Below, in pieces: positions 54,120 through 63,340 of a stretch of 64,000 nt of DNA. The translations under genes and the position numbers were made by a program. Each line of letters begins with the position of its first letter. Position 1 is the stretch's first letter. The stretch is from positions 186,001 to 250,000 of the forward strand of contig CAKRDK010000001.1 of the NCBI GenBank assembly GCA_934309475.1. The letters run 5' to 3'. Source of the DNA: an uncultured Roseburia sp. (GTDB taxonomy: Bacteria; Bacillota; Clostridia; Lachnospirales; Lachnospiraceae). The notes under the pieces were generated by a model. That model was not told the DNA's origin, ran no database searches, and worked only from the letters and a program-made list of their open reading frames with translations.

Positions 54120-55628
54120 CTATGCTTTCACATCCATTGTATTGCCATTGTCCTGCATTATCTGTGCGACAAGGCTTTCTTCCTCGGTCATAACACCGGA
54201 AAGTTCATCCAAAGAGTTCAGATTCAGATTTCTGCGTCTTCTCTCGCCGGACTGCTCCTGTTCTTCCCTTTGCTCTGCAAGCTGTTCGTCCTGTTTTCCG
54301 TTCTGCTCTAAGTTACGCTCGAATTCATGGCTCGATACCGTTACTTCTACAGCATCAACTTTAACACCAGCCTGGTTCAGATTCTGTTTCAATTCCACAA
54401 CCTGAGCTTCGAGAGCATCTCTGACTGCTTCATTCTGTGCCACAATTTTGGCGGAAACAGCTCCTTCTTTTGTCGTGATTTCCATGAAAATCTTTCCAAG
54501 ATTCTCAGGATTCAACTGCATCTCCATTGTGGTACCTGACGATGTTGCAATCACTCTTGCAGACTGGACAATCTGTTCCATTACATCCTGAACATCAATC
54601 ACCTGCTGGTAAGTCTGTACAAACTCGCCCTGTACGGTCTGGACATTCTCTGTCTGCTGTCCCTGTGCCACATACACTTCTGTATGCTGCGTTGTCTGTT
54701 CCTGCGACATATCCGGCTGTTTCTGTCCGGATTCTGTATTCGAAGAATCTGTATTCTCCTCTTCTACCACAGTCACATTCACTTCTGTAGTTTTTTCATC
54801 CTGTGCATACTCTGTTACAGTCTCTGTTTTCTCCGGCTGAGTCTCTTTCACAACTGTAATCTGTTCGCCTGCTTGCTCCTGCGCCGTTGTCGGCTGTTCT
54901 GTCGAAACATTCTGTGTTGCTGCTTCCGTAGGAACATCATCTGCCACAACTGTAGCATCGTCCGGATTTGCCGCTGTCTCATCTGTCGTAACAGCCATCT
55001 CCTGCGGTTGCTCTGCCGGAACTGCATTCTCCTTGGTATCTGCCGGTTCCACGAAATCCTGCAATGCATCTGCCTGCTTACAGATATCCTGGAACTCCTG
55101 AAGATTCATTCCAAGCTCCTGTAACATATCATCTGTCAAAACAGAAACTTCCTGCATCACATTCACAAAGCTCTCATTGCAAAGTAAATCAGTTACATTT
55201 TCACCTGTCAGCTCAGATACCAGCTGTGCAAGATTCGTCTGGTTCGTCAAATCTGCATACTGTAATCCAAGACTTGCCATTGCCTGCTCGATTTCTTCTT
55301 CTGAAACGCCTAATTCCTCTTTCAAAACTTCTTTTACGGCGTCCCCATATTCAGACATCTTGTCTTCTATCTTCGCCATCTTTTCTTCTAACGTAACCGG
55401 CTGAACTTCTTTTACGGAAGTCTCTTTACGCTGATACTGCGCATAATCCGGGACACCGGAAGCAGTATTCTTATCAAGCTGCTTTGTAAAATTCTGTGCT
55501 GTCTGGCCGGTTGACTGTTGAAGTAAATTAGAAAACTGGACAGAAGCATTGCCTGCCTGCTCTTTCTTTGCGCCCTCCACTGTTCCAGTAGAAAACAACT
55601 GGCTTATTTCGGAAATTTTCGTACTCAC
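54120..55628 (-). CDS. fliK: Flagellar hook-length control protein FliK
   Basis: A 502-residue molecular ruler. The N-terminal half is rich in Q, T, E and A; the C-terminal domain (about 370-460) has MEMQLNPENLGKIFMEITTKEG and a helix VRDALEAQVVELKQNLNQAGVKV, the FliK switch domain contacting FlhB. The tail is Q/E-rich. It lies between flgD and the MotE-like gene. Confidence 0.94.
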   Translation of the reverse strand: MSTKISEISQLFSTGTVEGAKKEQAGNASVQFSNLLQQSTGQTAQNFTKQLDKNTASGVPDYAQYQRKETSVKEVQPVTLEEKMAKIEDKMSEYGDAVKEVLKEELGVSEEEIEQAMASLGLQYADLTNQTNLAQLVSELTGENVTDLLCNESFVNVMQEVSVLTDDMLQELGMNLQEFQDICKQADALQDFVEPADTKENAVPAEQPQEMAVTTDETAANPDDATVVADDVPTEAATQNVSTEQPTTAQEQAGEQITVVKETQPEKTETVTEYAQDEKTTEVNVTVVEEENTDSSNTESGQKQPDMSQEQTTQHTEVYVAQGQQTENVQTVQGEFVQTYQQVIDVQDVMEQIVQSARVIATSSGTTMEMQLNPENLGKIFMEITTKEGAVSAKIVAQNEAVRDALEAQVVELKQNLNQAGVKVDAVEVTVSSHEFERNLEQNGKQDEQLAEQREEQEQSGERRRRNLNLNSLDELSGVMTEEESLVAQIMQDNGNTMDVKA

Positions 55629-55664
55629 TCTTCTTTCACCTCCTTTCGCCGTATTTTATATATT

Positions 55665-56510
55665 CTAAGGCTTCATAATCTCTGTTACCTTTGCTGCGGT
55701 ATCAGAACTCATTTTACCAAGAATATCTGCTCTTGACTGCGCATCCATCTGACTTAAAATATCTGCCACAAGCTGCAAATTATCTGTCATCGTGTCAAAA
55801 ATAGCTGCCGCCTCTTTCGGCTTCATGGAAGAATAGGTGTTCACATAATCTTCTAAGTCCTGATCCTCCTGCAGCTGCTCTACAACCTGCTTGTATAAAA
55901 CCTCTGCATTGGCAGCATCAATGCTTTCATAATAGGTCTTATACTGTTCTATATCGGGTGCATTTTCTCCAAACACAACCTCCTGATAAAACTTCTGCTT
56001 CTCTTCCTCGAATGCAGCTTCATTCTCTTTATATTTCTGCAATTCAGCAATCTGGCTCTGTAAATCCGCCACAGAAGCATCGCTCGCAGAGCTCTGATTC
56101 TGCGCATCGGCAAGTTCCACTTCCAATTCCTTGATACGTGCAACCGCATCATCTAATGTCGCATATGCATACTCTGTATCTTCGGTTGAAAGTTCTTCCC
56201 CTGTATCCGGAAGAATCTTGTTGATGTAAGGCACATCTTTTAAAATCGGAGATAAAACGGTTGAACCGAAGCCACCGACATCCCATTTAATCAAAAGAAC
56301 AAGAATCGCAATCCAGATTGCAATGATAACCAATGTCACAAAGAAAACTGCAACCTTACCGCCACCGCTTTCTTCCTCATCGGTCAGCAAATCATCATTT
56401 TCCTGATTTTTGCCCTTCTTCTTCGCCTTTTTTTCTTCCTTTTTTCTTCGCTTTTCCGCTTTCTTTGCTTCTTTTTCGTCTAACTCTTCTTTCATTTCTT
56501 CATCTGCCAT
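55665..56510 (-). CDS. MotE/YlxF-like flagellar protein
   Basis: A 281-residue protein: a long charged cytoplasmic N-terminus (KKAEKRRKKEEKKAKKKG), one transmembrane helix (about 52-73), a coiled coil (about 120-175) and a C-terminal MgtE-N-like repeat (MKPKEAAAIFDTM, LSQMDAQSRADILGKM). B. subtilis YlxF and MotE of other bacteria share this layout; MotE is a chaperone of MotC in alphaproteobacteria. Its place between fliJ and fliK is that of ylxF. Confidence 0.9.
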   Translation of the reverse strand: MADEEMKEELDEKEAKKAEKRRKKEEKKAKKKGKNQENDDLLTDEEESGGGKVAVFFVTLVIIAIWIAILVLLIKWDVGGFGSTVLSPILKDVPYINKILPDTGEELSTEDTEYAYATLDDAVARIKELEVELADAQNQSSASDASVADLQSQIAELQKYKENEAAFEEEKQKFYQEVVFGENAPDIEQYKTYYESIDAANAEVLYKQVVEQLQEDQDLEDYVNTYSSMKPKEAAAIFDTMTDNLQLVADILSQMDAQSRADILGKMSSDTAAKVTEIMKP

Positions 56511-56529
56511 AATGCACCATCCTAACTGC

Positions 56530-56994
56530 TTATCCTAGCGTTTCTGCCTCAGCCTCATTATCGTGATAAGTGTAGCTGACTAGTTCATCAATCTCTTTGT
56601 TCTCTGAATATTGGATTTCTTTTTTGAATTCCTCAAAAGCCTTTTCTTTCAACTTCTCATGCGTCTTTCGTTCTACCATCAGCTCGTTCAACTGCCTGCG
56701 CGCTGCCTCTAAATTCTTTTCCGCAGCATGTACCTGCATCATCTGTGTTCGAATCAGTGATTTCATGGTATCGACCGACTGTCTGCAGGTCTTGATTTTC
56801 ATAACATCTATGGTTCCCTTTACTAATTCCCGCGCTTCACGCTCGTAACCGGCTCGCTGTACCATCAGCTTTTGGAGTTTCTTCTGTTCCTCCACCAGCT
56901 TGGTGTTCGCAATTCCATATGCAATCTTTGCCTGACTCTCCATTTTTAGTTTTACATCTAAAATATTCTGCATCCGGTACTCAAACTTTGCCAT
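56530..56994 (-). CDS. fliJ: Flagellar export chaperone FliJ
   Basis: A 154-residue, almost wholly helical coiled coil (LVEEQKKLQKLMVQRAGYERE, LEAARRQLNELMVERKTHEKLKEKAF cut into two). It starts FEYRMQNILDVKLKMESQAK, the FliJ pattern. It links the ATPase FliI to FlhA. Located directly after fliI. Confidence 0.93.
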   Translation of the reverse strand: MAKFEYRMQNILDVKLKMESQAKIAYGIANTKLVEEQKKLQKLMVQRAGYEREARELVKGTIDVMKIKTCRQSVDTMKSLIRTQMMQVHAAEKNLEAARRQLNELMVERKTHEKLKEKAFEEFKKEIQYSENKEIDELVSYTYHDNEAEAETLG

Positions 56995-57010
56995 AGACTA
57001 TCCTTCTTTC

Positions 57011-58321
57011 TTAATCCGTAAACAACTGTTGTAACATCTCTATCTCTTCATCAAACAGGAATTTCTCATCTGTCTGCTGACACAAAAATGCGTTCACAGC
57101 ATTGATTTTACGAATTGCGTAATCAATTTCTTTATTTGAGCCGCTCTTATAAGCGCCGATATTAATCAAATCTTCCGCTTCGTTGTATGTCGCCATGACA
57201 TTTTTCAGTTTTCCCGCAGCCTCTTTGTGCTCTTTCGTCGCAATTGCACTCATAACACGGGAGATACTCTGCAAAATATCAATTGCCGGATAATGATTCT
57301 TATGCCCTAACTTTCGTGACAACATAATATGTCCATCTAAAATGCTTCGCGCTGTATCCGTAATTGGCTCATTGAAATCATCACCGTCAACCAATACCGT
57401 ATACAATCCAGTAATAGAACCCTTGTCCGATGTTCCCGCACGCTCAAGCAGTTTCGGCATCTCCGAATACACACTCGGCGGATATCCTCTTGTTACCGGA
57501 GGCTCTCCTGAAGCAAGTCCTATTTCACGCTGTGCCATGGAAAAACGTGTCAGGGAATCCATCATCAAAAGTACATCTTTTCCCTGGTCTCTGAAATATT
57601 CCGCGATTGCGGTTGCCGTCTTTGCTGCCTTATTACGAATCAATGCAGGCTTATCTGACGTTGCAACGACAACAACTGAACGTTTCATTCCCTCTTCTCC
57701 AAGGTCACGCTCTATGAATTCGCGCACCTCTCTGCCTCGTTCGCCAATCAGCGCAATGACATTGATATCAGCCTTTGTATTTCTCGCAAACATTCCGAGC
57801 AATGTACTTTTACCAACTCCGGAACCCGCAAAAATTCCGATTCTCTGTCCCTTTCCAATGGTAATCAAGCCGTCTACAGCTTTTACGCCAAGTGGAAGTA
57901 CCTCACTGATAATCTCACGTTCCATCGGATCCGGCGGTGCCGCTTCAACCGGATACTCATATGGCAAATCCAGTTTTGCAACATCGGTAGGTCTTCCGAT
58001 TCCATCTAAGGTATGTCCTAAGACATCATCACCCACTAAGACAGATAAAGGATGCCCCGTATTCTCTACGATGCATCCCACACCGATTCCCTCTACGCTT
58101 TCAAATGGCATCAAAAGTAACCTTTTTTCGCGGAATCCTACTACCTCCGCCATTACCGAAATATTTTTGTTCTTGTCAATAATAATTCTGCATAAATCAT
58201 TTAGTTTTGCTTCTGGTCCGACAGATTCAATCGTAAGTCCGACAATCTTTACCACTTTTCCAAGTCGCCGGAAATACGTTCCATCTGCCAGTTTCAAGTA
58301 TTTCTCATATTGATTCGTCAC
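57011..58321 (-). CDS. fliI: Flagellar export ATPase FliI
   Basis: A 436-residue ATPase of the F1-beta type. Walker A AGSGVGKS (165-172), Walker B LLMMDSLTRF, the GLASGEPPVTRGYPPSVY region and the C-terminal helical domain are all present. It energises export with FliH and FliJ, both adjacent. Confidence 0.98.
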   Translation of the reverse strand: MTNQYEKYLKLADGTYFRRLGKVVKIVGLTIESVGPEAKLNDLCRIIIDKNKNISVMAEVVGFREKRLLLMPFESVEGIGVGCIVENTGHPLSVLVGDDVLGHTLDGIGRPTDVAKLDLPYEYPVEAAPPDPMEREIISEVLPLGVKAVDGLITIGKGQRIGIFAGSGVGKSTLLGMFARNTKADINVIALIGERGREVREFIERDLGEEGMKRSVVVVATSDKPALIRNKAAKTATAIAEYFRDQGKDVLLMMDSLTRFSMAQREIGLASGEPPVTRGYPPSVYSEMPKLLERAGTSDKGSITGLYTVLVDGDDFNEPITDTARSILDGHIMLSRKLGHKNHYPAIDILQSISRVMSAIATKEHKEAAGKLKNVMATYNEAEDLINIGAYKSGSNKEIDYAIRKINAVNAFLCQQTDEKFLFDEEIEMLQQLFTD

Positions 58322-58333
58322 GTTACCCCATCC

Positions 58334-59128
58334 TTATGAACATAATGATCTGATATCTTTAATCAGATTTTCAAGCTGTACACCCAGACTGCAGTCAAAC
58401 ACTCCGGACTCTGTTTCTATCACGCAATCGTTTCCATCCATTGTGGAATCCGCAACGATTTCTAATTCTACATCATGGCCAACACGATCTAACATCTCTT
58501 CTTTATGATTCTCAAGGAAAAGCAGATTGCCACGTGCAACACGAATTCGGAATTTTTTTTCACCCTCAATATTGAGCACTGCATTGTTAATCAGATACAT
58601 CAGAATATGTTTCTTGTTATCGAATTGAATATGAAAAACTTTGTTGAACACATCAAGGATTACGTCCACTAAATCTTTCTCCATATGTTCAAATTTATTG
58701 CGATAATCCGCATCCAACATTTCCCTTTTTTCTTCGTATTCCCGATTCAGTTTTTCACGGATTTCTTCTAACTCTTTCTGCTGTCTCTGCTGACCTTCCT
58801 GATAGCCCTGTTCTTTCGCTTCTTCTAACACTTTTGACGACTGCTCATAGGCGCCGTTTAACAGGCTGTCTGCTTTCTCTTTTGCCTCTGCTAAAATCTG
58901 CTCCGCTTCACTTTTTGCCAACGCAACGTGATCAACCGGTTCTTCTTCTGTAACCGTCACTTTTTCTGCAAGGATTCCCTCTGCGAATCCATCCTCACCC
59001 GGAACTAGCGTATCCTGCATTTCCTTGGCAGCCATCTCTAAACGTTCCGCAACGATTGCATTAGAATTAATGACTCTTTTCACCTGTTCCTGTGCAATTA
59101 CAAATTGCTGTTTGTAAAGATTAGACAA
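58334..59128 (-). CDS. fliH: Flagellar export regulator FliH, probable TTG start
   Basis: A 264-residue coiled-coil protein that regulates FliI. The middle (about 85-150) is highly charged (EQGYQEGQQRQQKELEEIREK), and the C-terminal part (FRIRVARGNLLFLENHKEEM) resembles the V-type ATPase E subunit. The start is a TTG at 59128, inside the fliG stop region, with GGAGGTGA in fliG coding sequence at ideal distance; upstream in-frame codons lack a ribosome site. Confidence 0.9.
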   Translation of the reverse strand: MSNLYKQQFVIAQEQVKRVINSNAIVAERLEMAAKEMQDTLVPGEDGFAEGILAEKVTVTEEEPVDHVALAKSEAEQILAEAKEKADSLLNGAYEQSSKVLEEAKEQGYQEGQQRQQKELEEIREKLNREYEEKREMLDADYRNKFEHMEKDLVDVILDVFNKVFHIQFDNKKHILMYLINNAVLNIEGEKKFRIRVARGNLLFLENHKEEMLDRVGHDVELEIVADSTMDGNDCVIETESGVFDCSLGVQLENLIKDIRSLCS

Positions 59129-60128
59129 CGATTTCGTCACCTCCGCCTCTTGAAATAACAATCTCTGCGGAATCCTCTAACTTACGAATAATACTTACAA
59201 TCTTCTGCTGTGCTTCCTCGACATCCTTCATACGGACAGGTCCCATGAATTCCATGTCTTCCTTAATCATAGCAGCAAGACGTTTTGACAAGTTCTTAAA
59301 GATAACATTCTGTACCTCTTCATTTGCAGATTTCAACGCAATTCCAAGGTCTGCATTATCTACGTCACGAAGAACACGCTGAATTGCTCTGTCATCAAGA
59401 AGAAGGATATCCTCGAATACGAACATCTTCTTACGGATTTCATCTGCAAGTTCTGGTTCTTCAATTTCAAGATTTTCCATAATGTGTTTCTCAGTTCCAC
59501 GGTCTACTGTATTCAAGATGTTTACAATTGCATCGACACCACCAACAATCGTGTAGTCCTGATTTACCAGAGAAGATAACTTTCTTTCTAACACACGTTC
59601 CACCTCTTTAATAACATCCGGCGATGTTCGATCCATCATCGCAATACGTTTTGCAACGTCTGCCTGCTTCTCCGGTGTTAATGAACTGATAACCATTGCT
59701 GCCTGCGCCGAGGTCAGATAAGACAAAATCATTGCAATTGTCTGTGGATGTTCATCCTGGATAAAGTTTAATAACTGGCTCGGATCTGTCTTTCGAACAA
59801 ACTCAAATGGACGTACCTGTAAGGATGCTGTAAGCTTCGAAATAACATCCTGTGCTTTTTCTCCACCCAGAGCCTTCTCGAGCAACTCTTTCGCATATCC
59901 GATACCGCCTTCTGCAATGTACTGCTGTGCCAGACAAATCTGGTAGAATTCATTTAATACATCTTCCTTTGTCTGTGGTGACACACTTCTCGTATTTGCA
60001 ATCTCCAGTGTCAATTCTTCAATTTCATCTTCTTTTAAATGTTTAAAAATATCTGCTGATTTTTCAGGGCCTAATGCAATCAGTAACACCGCTGCTTTCT
60101 GAACCCCCGACATTTCTTCCGCTGCCAT
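59121..60128 (-). CDS. fliG: Flagellar switch protein FliG
   Basis: A 335-residue torque-generating rotor protein. N-terminal domain (SGVQKAAVLLIALGPEKSADIF), the EHPQTIAMILSYL motif of the middle domain, and the C-terminal torque helix with VRMKDVEEAQQKIV and charged residues. The ATG at 60128 follows GGGAG; an upstream GTG overlaps fliF. Length matches the family. Confidence 0.97.
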   Translation of the reverse strand: MAAEEMSGVQKAAVLLIALGPEKSADIFKHLKEDEIEELTLEIANTRSVSPQTKEDVLNEFYQICLAQQYIAEGGIGYAKELLEKALGGEKAQDVISKLTASLQVRPFEFVRKTDPSQLLNFIQDEHPQTIAMILSYLTSAQAAMVISSLTPEKQADVAKRIAMMDRTSPDVIKEVERVLERKLSSLVNQDYTIVGGVDAIVNILNTVDRGTEKHIMENLEIEEPELADEIRKKMFVFEDILLLDDRAIQRVLRDVDNADLGIALKSANEEVQNVIFKNLSKRLAAMIKEDMEFMGPVRMKDVEEAQQKIVSIIRKLEDSAEIVISRGGGDEIVV

Positions 60129-60169
60129 ACGCATACTCCCATTCTTTTCATAAATCTCTATTTCATTTT

Positions 60170-61774
60170 TTATTCCCACTCTTCATTCAGCCAGTTACGC
60201 AATAAAGATGCAACTGCTTCCGGGTTCTCATCTACAAATTTTTCAATCAGCATTCTCGTCTCAGATTTCTCGTTAAATCCAATGTCTTCTAAAGGCGGCT
60301 GGTTTTCTTTTGTAGACTCCAGCAAACTTTCTACTGAAAGTTCTTCTTCCAGCTCCGGTTCACGCTCACCTCTTGTACTACGGAATACTACAAATCCAAG
60401 GACTGCAAAAATCAGCACTGCCAATGCAATCTGCAAATAATCTGTAAGTCCTTTTCCACTGTTAGAAGATGCCTGAAATACCGGTTCTTCATATGACATA
60501 ATTGTAATATTCGCAACAGGGAAACCGGTTGCATTTGCAATCATCTGGTATAAATCCTGATCTACATCAACCTTGACTTTACCGCCGTTTGCTGCTTTAT
60601 ATTCATCAAATGTCATATTATCAAGTTCACCGTTTGCACGTAACACATCTTCATCATAGAGAACATAGTCTGTCGTAACAACAGAGATGGAGGAATCTTC
60701 ATAATTGTAAGTTCCGATTGCACGGTTTGTATCTGTCACTGTCTCGTCATATAATAATTCTCTCTTGCTCTCTGTAACATTTGACTCTGTGTATTCATCA
60801 TCCGGCATTACATATGTAGTATCGTCACTGTTTGAATCCGTTCCCGGTGTTGCTGCCGCTCCACCAACTGCATTTGACTCATAGTCATATGTCGTAGAAG
60901 GAAGTCCTGCATTCTGTCCATCCGGAAGTGCATAATTATGTGTTGTCTCTTTTGTCTCGTCAAAATTCATATCCAGCTTTGTGGCAACTTCCACATCATC
61001 ACAGATGGAAGAATCTTTCATGACTTCTTTTACTTTATTCACAATCTGATTCTCAGCTTTTTCTCTCAGTGAAAGCTGTGTGCTTGCTGTTCCAGTACTA
61101 GAAGATGAATCTGTTCCGGAATACAGCACGTTCATCTGGGAATCTAAAATCACAACATTATCTGTATTTTCATTTCCAAGATTTGTTGCTAAGAACTGTG
61201 CAATTCCGTAAGCCTGGTCTGAATCCATGTCATCCGAAAGTGTCAAAATTGCTGTTACAGATGCCTCATCCTCTTTTGCAAGAATAGTTCCATCTTCATC
61301 CGGCAAATCCAGGTTGACCTTTGCGGATTCAACGTTGTCAAACAATTCCAAGCTTTCTGCATAATGTTCTTCCAGATATAATTTATATTTTTTCGTTTTG
61401 TCAGCATCTGTTGTACTGAACCCTCCATCAAACACACTGCTGATGGAGTAGCCCTGTGTTGGAATATCGTTCTGTCCCAACAATAATGCTGCTGTTCCTT
61501 TATCTGATTCGTTTACCTGGAAGGTCAGATTATCGTCTAGCAGTTTATAGGAAATACTCTCTCCTTCCAAAAGGTCTTTCACTTCTGCAGCCTGTGTTGT
61601 TGTCTCACATGTAATCAAATCTGTCATCTTTGGTTGTGACAAAACCGCTGCTAAAATAACAAGCGCCAAAATGACCGTCGCAGTAACACTCGATATTAAA
61701 ATTTTCTGTTTGGTGTTAAACGCTTTCCACCACTCTACTACCTTATCCAATATTTTCTGAACTTGTTCCGGCAT
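60170..61774 (-). CDS. fliF: Flagellar MS-ring protein FliF
   Basis: A 534-residue membrane ring protein. Two transmembrane helices (about 24-44 and 446-466) flank a large periplasm-facing region with the ring-building motif (EGRLTDADKTKKYKLYLE type) and a D/S/T/N-rich stretch. The C-terminal tail (ETRMLIEKFVDENPEAVASLLRNWL) binds FliG. First step of basal-body assembly. Confidence 0.97.
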   Translation of the reverse strand: MPEQVQKILDKVVEWWKAFNTKQKILISSVTATVILALVILAAVLSQPKMTDLITCETTTQAAEVKDLLEGESISYKLLDDNLTFQVNESDKGTAALLLGQNDIPTQGYSISSVFDGGFSTTDADKTKKYKLYLEEHYAESLELFDNVESAKVNLDLPDEDGTILAKEDEASVTAILTLSDDMDSDQAYGIAQFLATNLGNENTDNVVILDSQMNVLYSGTDSSSSTGTASTQLSLREKAENQIVNKVKEVMKDSSICDDVEVATKLDMNFDETKETTHNYALPDGQNAGLPSTTYDYESNAVGGAAATPGTDSNSDDTTYVMPDDEYTESNVTESKRELLYDETVTDTNRAIGTYNYEDSSISVVTTDYVLYDEDVLRANGELDNMTFDEYKAANGGKVKVDVDQDLYQMIANATGFPVANITIMSYEEPVFQASSNSGKGLTDYLQIALAVLIFAVLGFVVFRSTRGEREPELEEELSVESLLESTKENQPPLEDIGFNEKSETRMLIEKFVDENPEAVASLLRNWLNEEWE

Positions 61775-61826
61775 AAAACTTTCCCTCTATCATTCGTTTT
61801 TATTTGTACTAGCAGTCTCACTTCTA

Positions 61827-62138
61827 TTATATAGACATATTCATAATCTCTTTGTAGGCATCAAGCATCTTGTCGCGCACGGCAACCGTGTACTGTAATG
61901 CTACATTCGCTTTTTGCAGTGCAATCTGTAAATCATGTGTGTTCTCTGCATCGCCCAGCGCAAATTGTATTTCTGCTGATTCTGCCTTATTCTGTAAATC
62001 ATTTGTCTCATTCAACATACTTAATGCTGAATCTAAGACCGAGCTAAAACTATCGTCTGATGTATCCACTAAAGAATTATCTTTTGCAAATGAATTAAGA
62101 TAATCTGATGAAATTCCTGTAAGTGATGTGATATCCAT
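61827..62138 (-). CDS. fliE: Flagellar hook-basal body protein FliE
   Basis: A 103-residue rod-MS ring adaptor with the C-terminal FliE pattern (AENTHDLQIALQKANVALQYTVAVRDKMLDAYKEIMNM in segments). The N-terminal part is S/D-rich. The gene lies between flgC and fliF, the standard position. Confidence 0.96.
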   Translation of the reverse strand: MDITSLTGISSDYLNSFAKDNSLVDTSDDSFSSVLDSALSMLNETNDLQNKAESAEIQFALGDAENTHDLQIALQKANVALQYTVAVRDKMLDAYKEIMNMSI

Positions 62139-62171
62139 TTATAATCCCTTCTTTATCATAATATCATTGTT

Positions 62172-62615
62172 TTATTTACCAATTGACAGTCCTGACTGTG
62201 CCATGCTCTTACTTGCATCAAATGCTGTAGTATTGGCCTCGTATGCTCTTGTTGCATCAATCAGGTTGGTCATCTCCGTTACCGTATTAACATTCGGGTA
62301 TGACACATAACCATTCTCATCTGCATCCGGATGAGACGGGTCATATTCCATCGTAAAATCTGTTGAATCATCTTCCGTTACACTTGTTACTTTTACACCA
62401 TTCCCAACAAGCCCTGCTGTTCTCGCTGTTGAATAGTAATTGCTGAATGGAGTTAACTGTTTTTCTGAAAATGTAACAATCTTTCTACGGTATGGCGTAC
62501 CATCTTCCGTTCTCGTTGTATTCACATTTGCAATATTCTGTGCAATGATATCTGTTCTAAATCTCTGAGCCGTCATACCACTTGCACTGATGTCAAATGA
62601 CTGAAATAATCCCAT
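62172..62615 (-). CDS. flgC: Flagellar basal-body rod protein FlgC
   Basis: A 147-residue proximal rod protein. N-terminal ISASGMTAQRFRTDIIAQNIANVNTTRTEDGTPYRR cut in two, and a C-terminal helix with TNLIDATRAYEANTTAFDASK. AGGAGGT-type site ahead of the ATG. Downstream of flgB by 10 bp. Confidence 0.97.
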   Translation of the reverse strand: MGLFQSFDISASGMTAQRFRTDIIAQNIANVNTTRTEDGTPYRRKIVTFSEKQLTPFSNYYSTARTAGLVGNGVKVTSVTEDDSTDFTMEYDPSHPDADENGYVSYPNVNTVTEMTNLIDATRAYEANTTAFDASKSMAQSGLSIGK

Positions 62616-62625
62616 GTACTACCTC

Positions 62626-63021
62626 CTATTTGCCTAACGCAGTTGTAAGTCTGCTAAACTCTGAATTAATACAGTTTTCTGTTAAGGCCTGATAACGAAT
62701 CTGTTCAGAGGCCAACTCTACGTTTTCCGTGTCAATATCTACATTATTACCATCTAATCGATAAGAATAGGATGCAGAATCCGTGTAGGCGGAAACACTT
62801 AATTCACTCAAATCCAGATTCTTCACTTTCTCATCCAAAGATGTATATTGCGAATTACCCAGTTCTCTCTGGAGAACTGACTGGAAATCTACATCCTGCC
62901 GTTTGTATCCAGGTGTGCTGACATTCGAAATATTATTCGAAATAGCTTCCTCCCGCATCCAGCTCGCATCTGCGGCTTTATCCAAAATATTAATGTAACT
63001 ATATGCATCCGTACCGATCAT
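62626..63021 (-). CDS. flgB: Flagellar basal-body rod protein FlgB
   Basis: A 131-residue rod protein, the first gene of the fla/che operon. The N-terminal segment EEAISNNISNVSTPGYKRQDVDFQ is diagnostic, and the C-terminal region (VELASEQIRYQALTENCIN) forms the rod helix. AAGGAG lies before the ATG. Transcription arises from the region 63078-63238. Confidence 0.97.
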   Translation of the reverse strand: MIGTDAYSYINILDKAADASWMREEAISNNISNVSTPGYKRQDVDFQSVLQRELGNSQYTSLDEKVKNLDLSELSVSAYTDSASYSYRLDGNNVDIDTENVELASEQIRYQALTENCINSEFSRLTTALGK

Positions 63022-63077
63022 ATATCATACTCCTTTCCACCCGTTCTCTCGTCATTTTTCAACAATTTATAATAATA

Positions 63078-63106
63078 TTATAGGAATAACCTACCAAAAA
63101 AACAAG
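63078..63106 (-). promoter_or_regulatory. fla/che promoter P2 (flgB-proximal)
   Basis: TTGTTT (63106-63101), a 17-bp spacer and TATAAT (63083-63078) lie about 60 bp before flgB. Confidence 0.65.
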
Positions 63107-63209
63107 CATTTTTTAGTTATTTCACATGATATTGTACATTTTTTCATTATGGTCACAACATCTGCTTCGCTCAAAGTCTATACCATACTCATTTTTCATT
63201 CTCTTTTCT

Positions 63210-63238
63210 ATTATAGCATACATAATTTTGTTTTTCTG
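63210..63238 (-). promoter_or_regulatory. fla/che promoter P1 with extended -10
   Basis: TGC plus TATAAT (core 63215-63210) on the minus strand, with a poor -35 (CAGAAA, 63238-63233). It lies about 190 bp before flgB. A CodY-like sequence overlaps the -35. Confidence 0.5.
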
Positions 63239-63244
63239 ACCATT
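63230..63244. promoter_or_regulatory. Candidate CodY box
   Basis: GTTTTTCTGACCATT matches 11 of 15 positions of the CodY consensus AATTTTCWGAAAATT. It overlaps the -35 of P1. CodY represses the fla/che promoter in B. subtilis, so a site here is plausible, but four mismatches are weak evidence. Confidence 0.35.
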
Positions 63245-63299
63245 TTCGGTATACTTTTTCCCAAAACAGACATATACTTTTCTCAAAAGGCAGAAAAAA

Positions 63300-63325
63300 A
63301 TGAAGGTTGACCACGCAACCCCCAT
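63300..63325 (-). terminator. Terminator after codY
   Basis: On the minus strand ATGGGGGTTG and CAACCTTCAT flank a six-base loop and form a 10-bp stem with two wobble pairs, followed by a T-run. It separates codY from the fla/che operon. The remaining 63022-63299 holds only the promoters described; no gene was seen. Confidence 0.7.
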
Positions 63326-63340
63326 TTCAACTTTCACCCA

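Noticed and set aside
57342-58313. 323-residue plus-strand open frame opposite fliI
   Set aside because: Antisense shadow of the highly conserved FliI, with no start signals.
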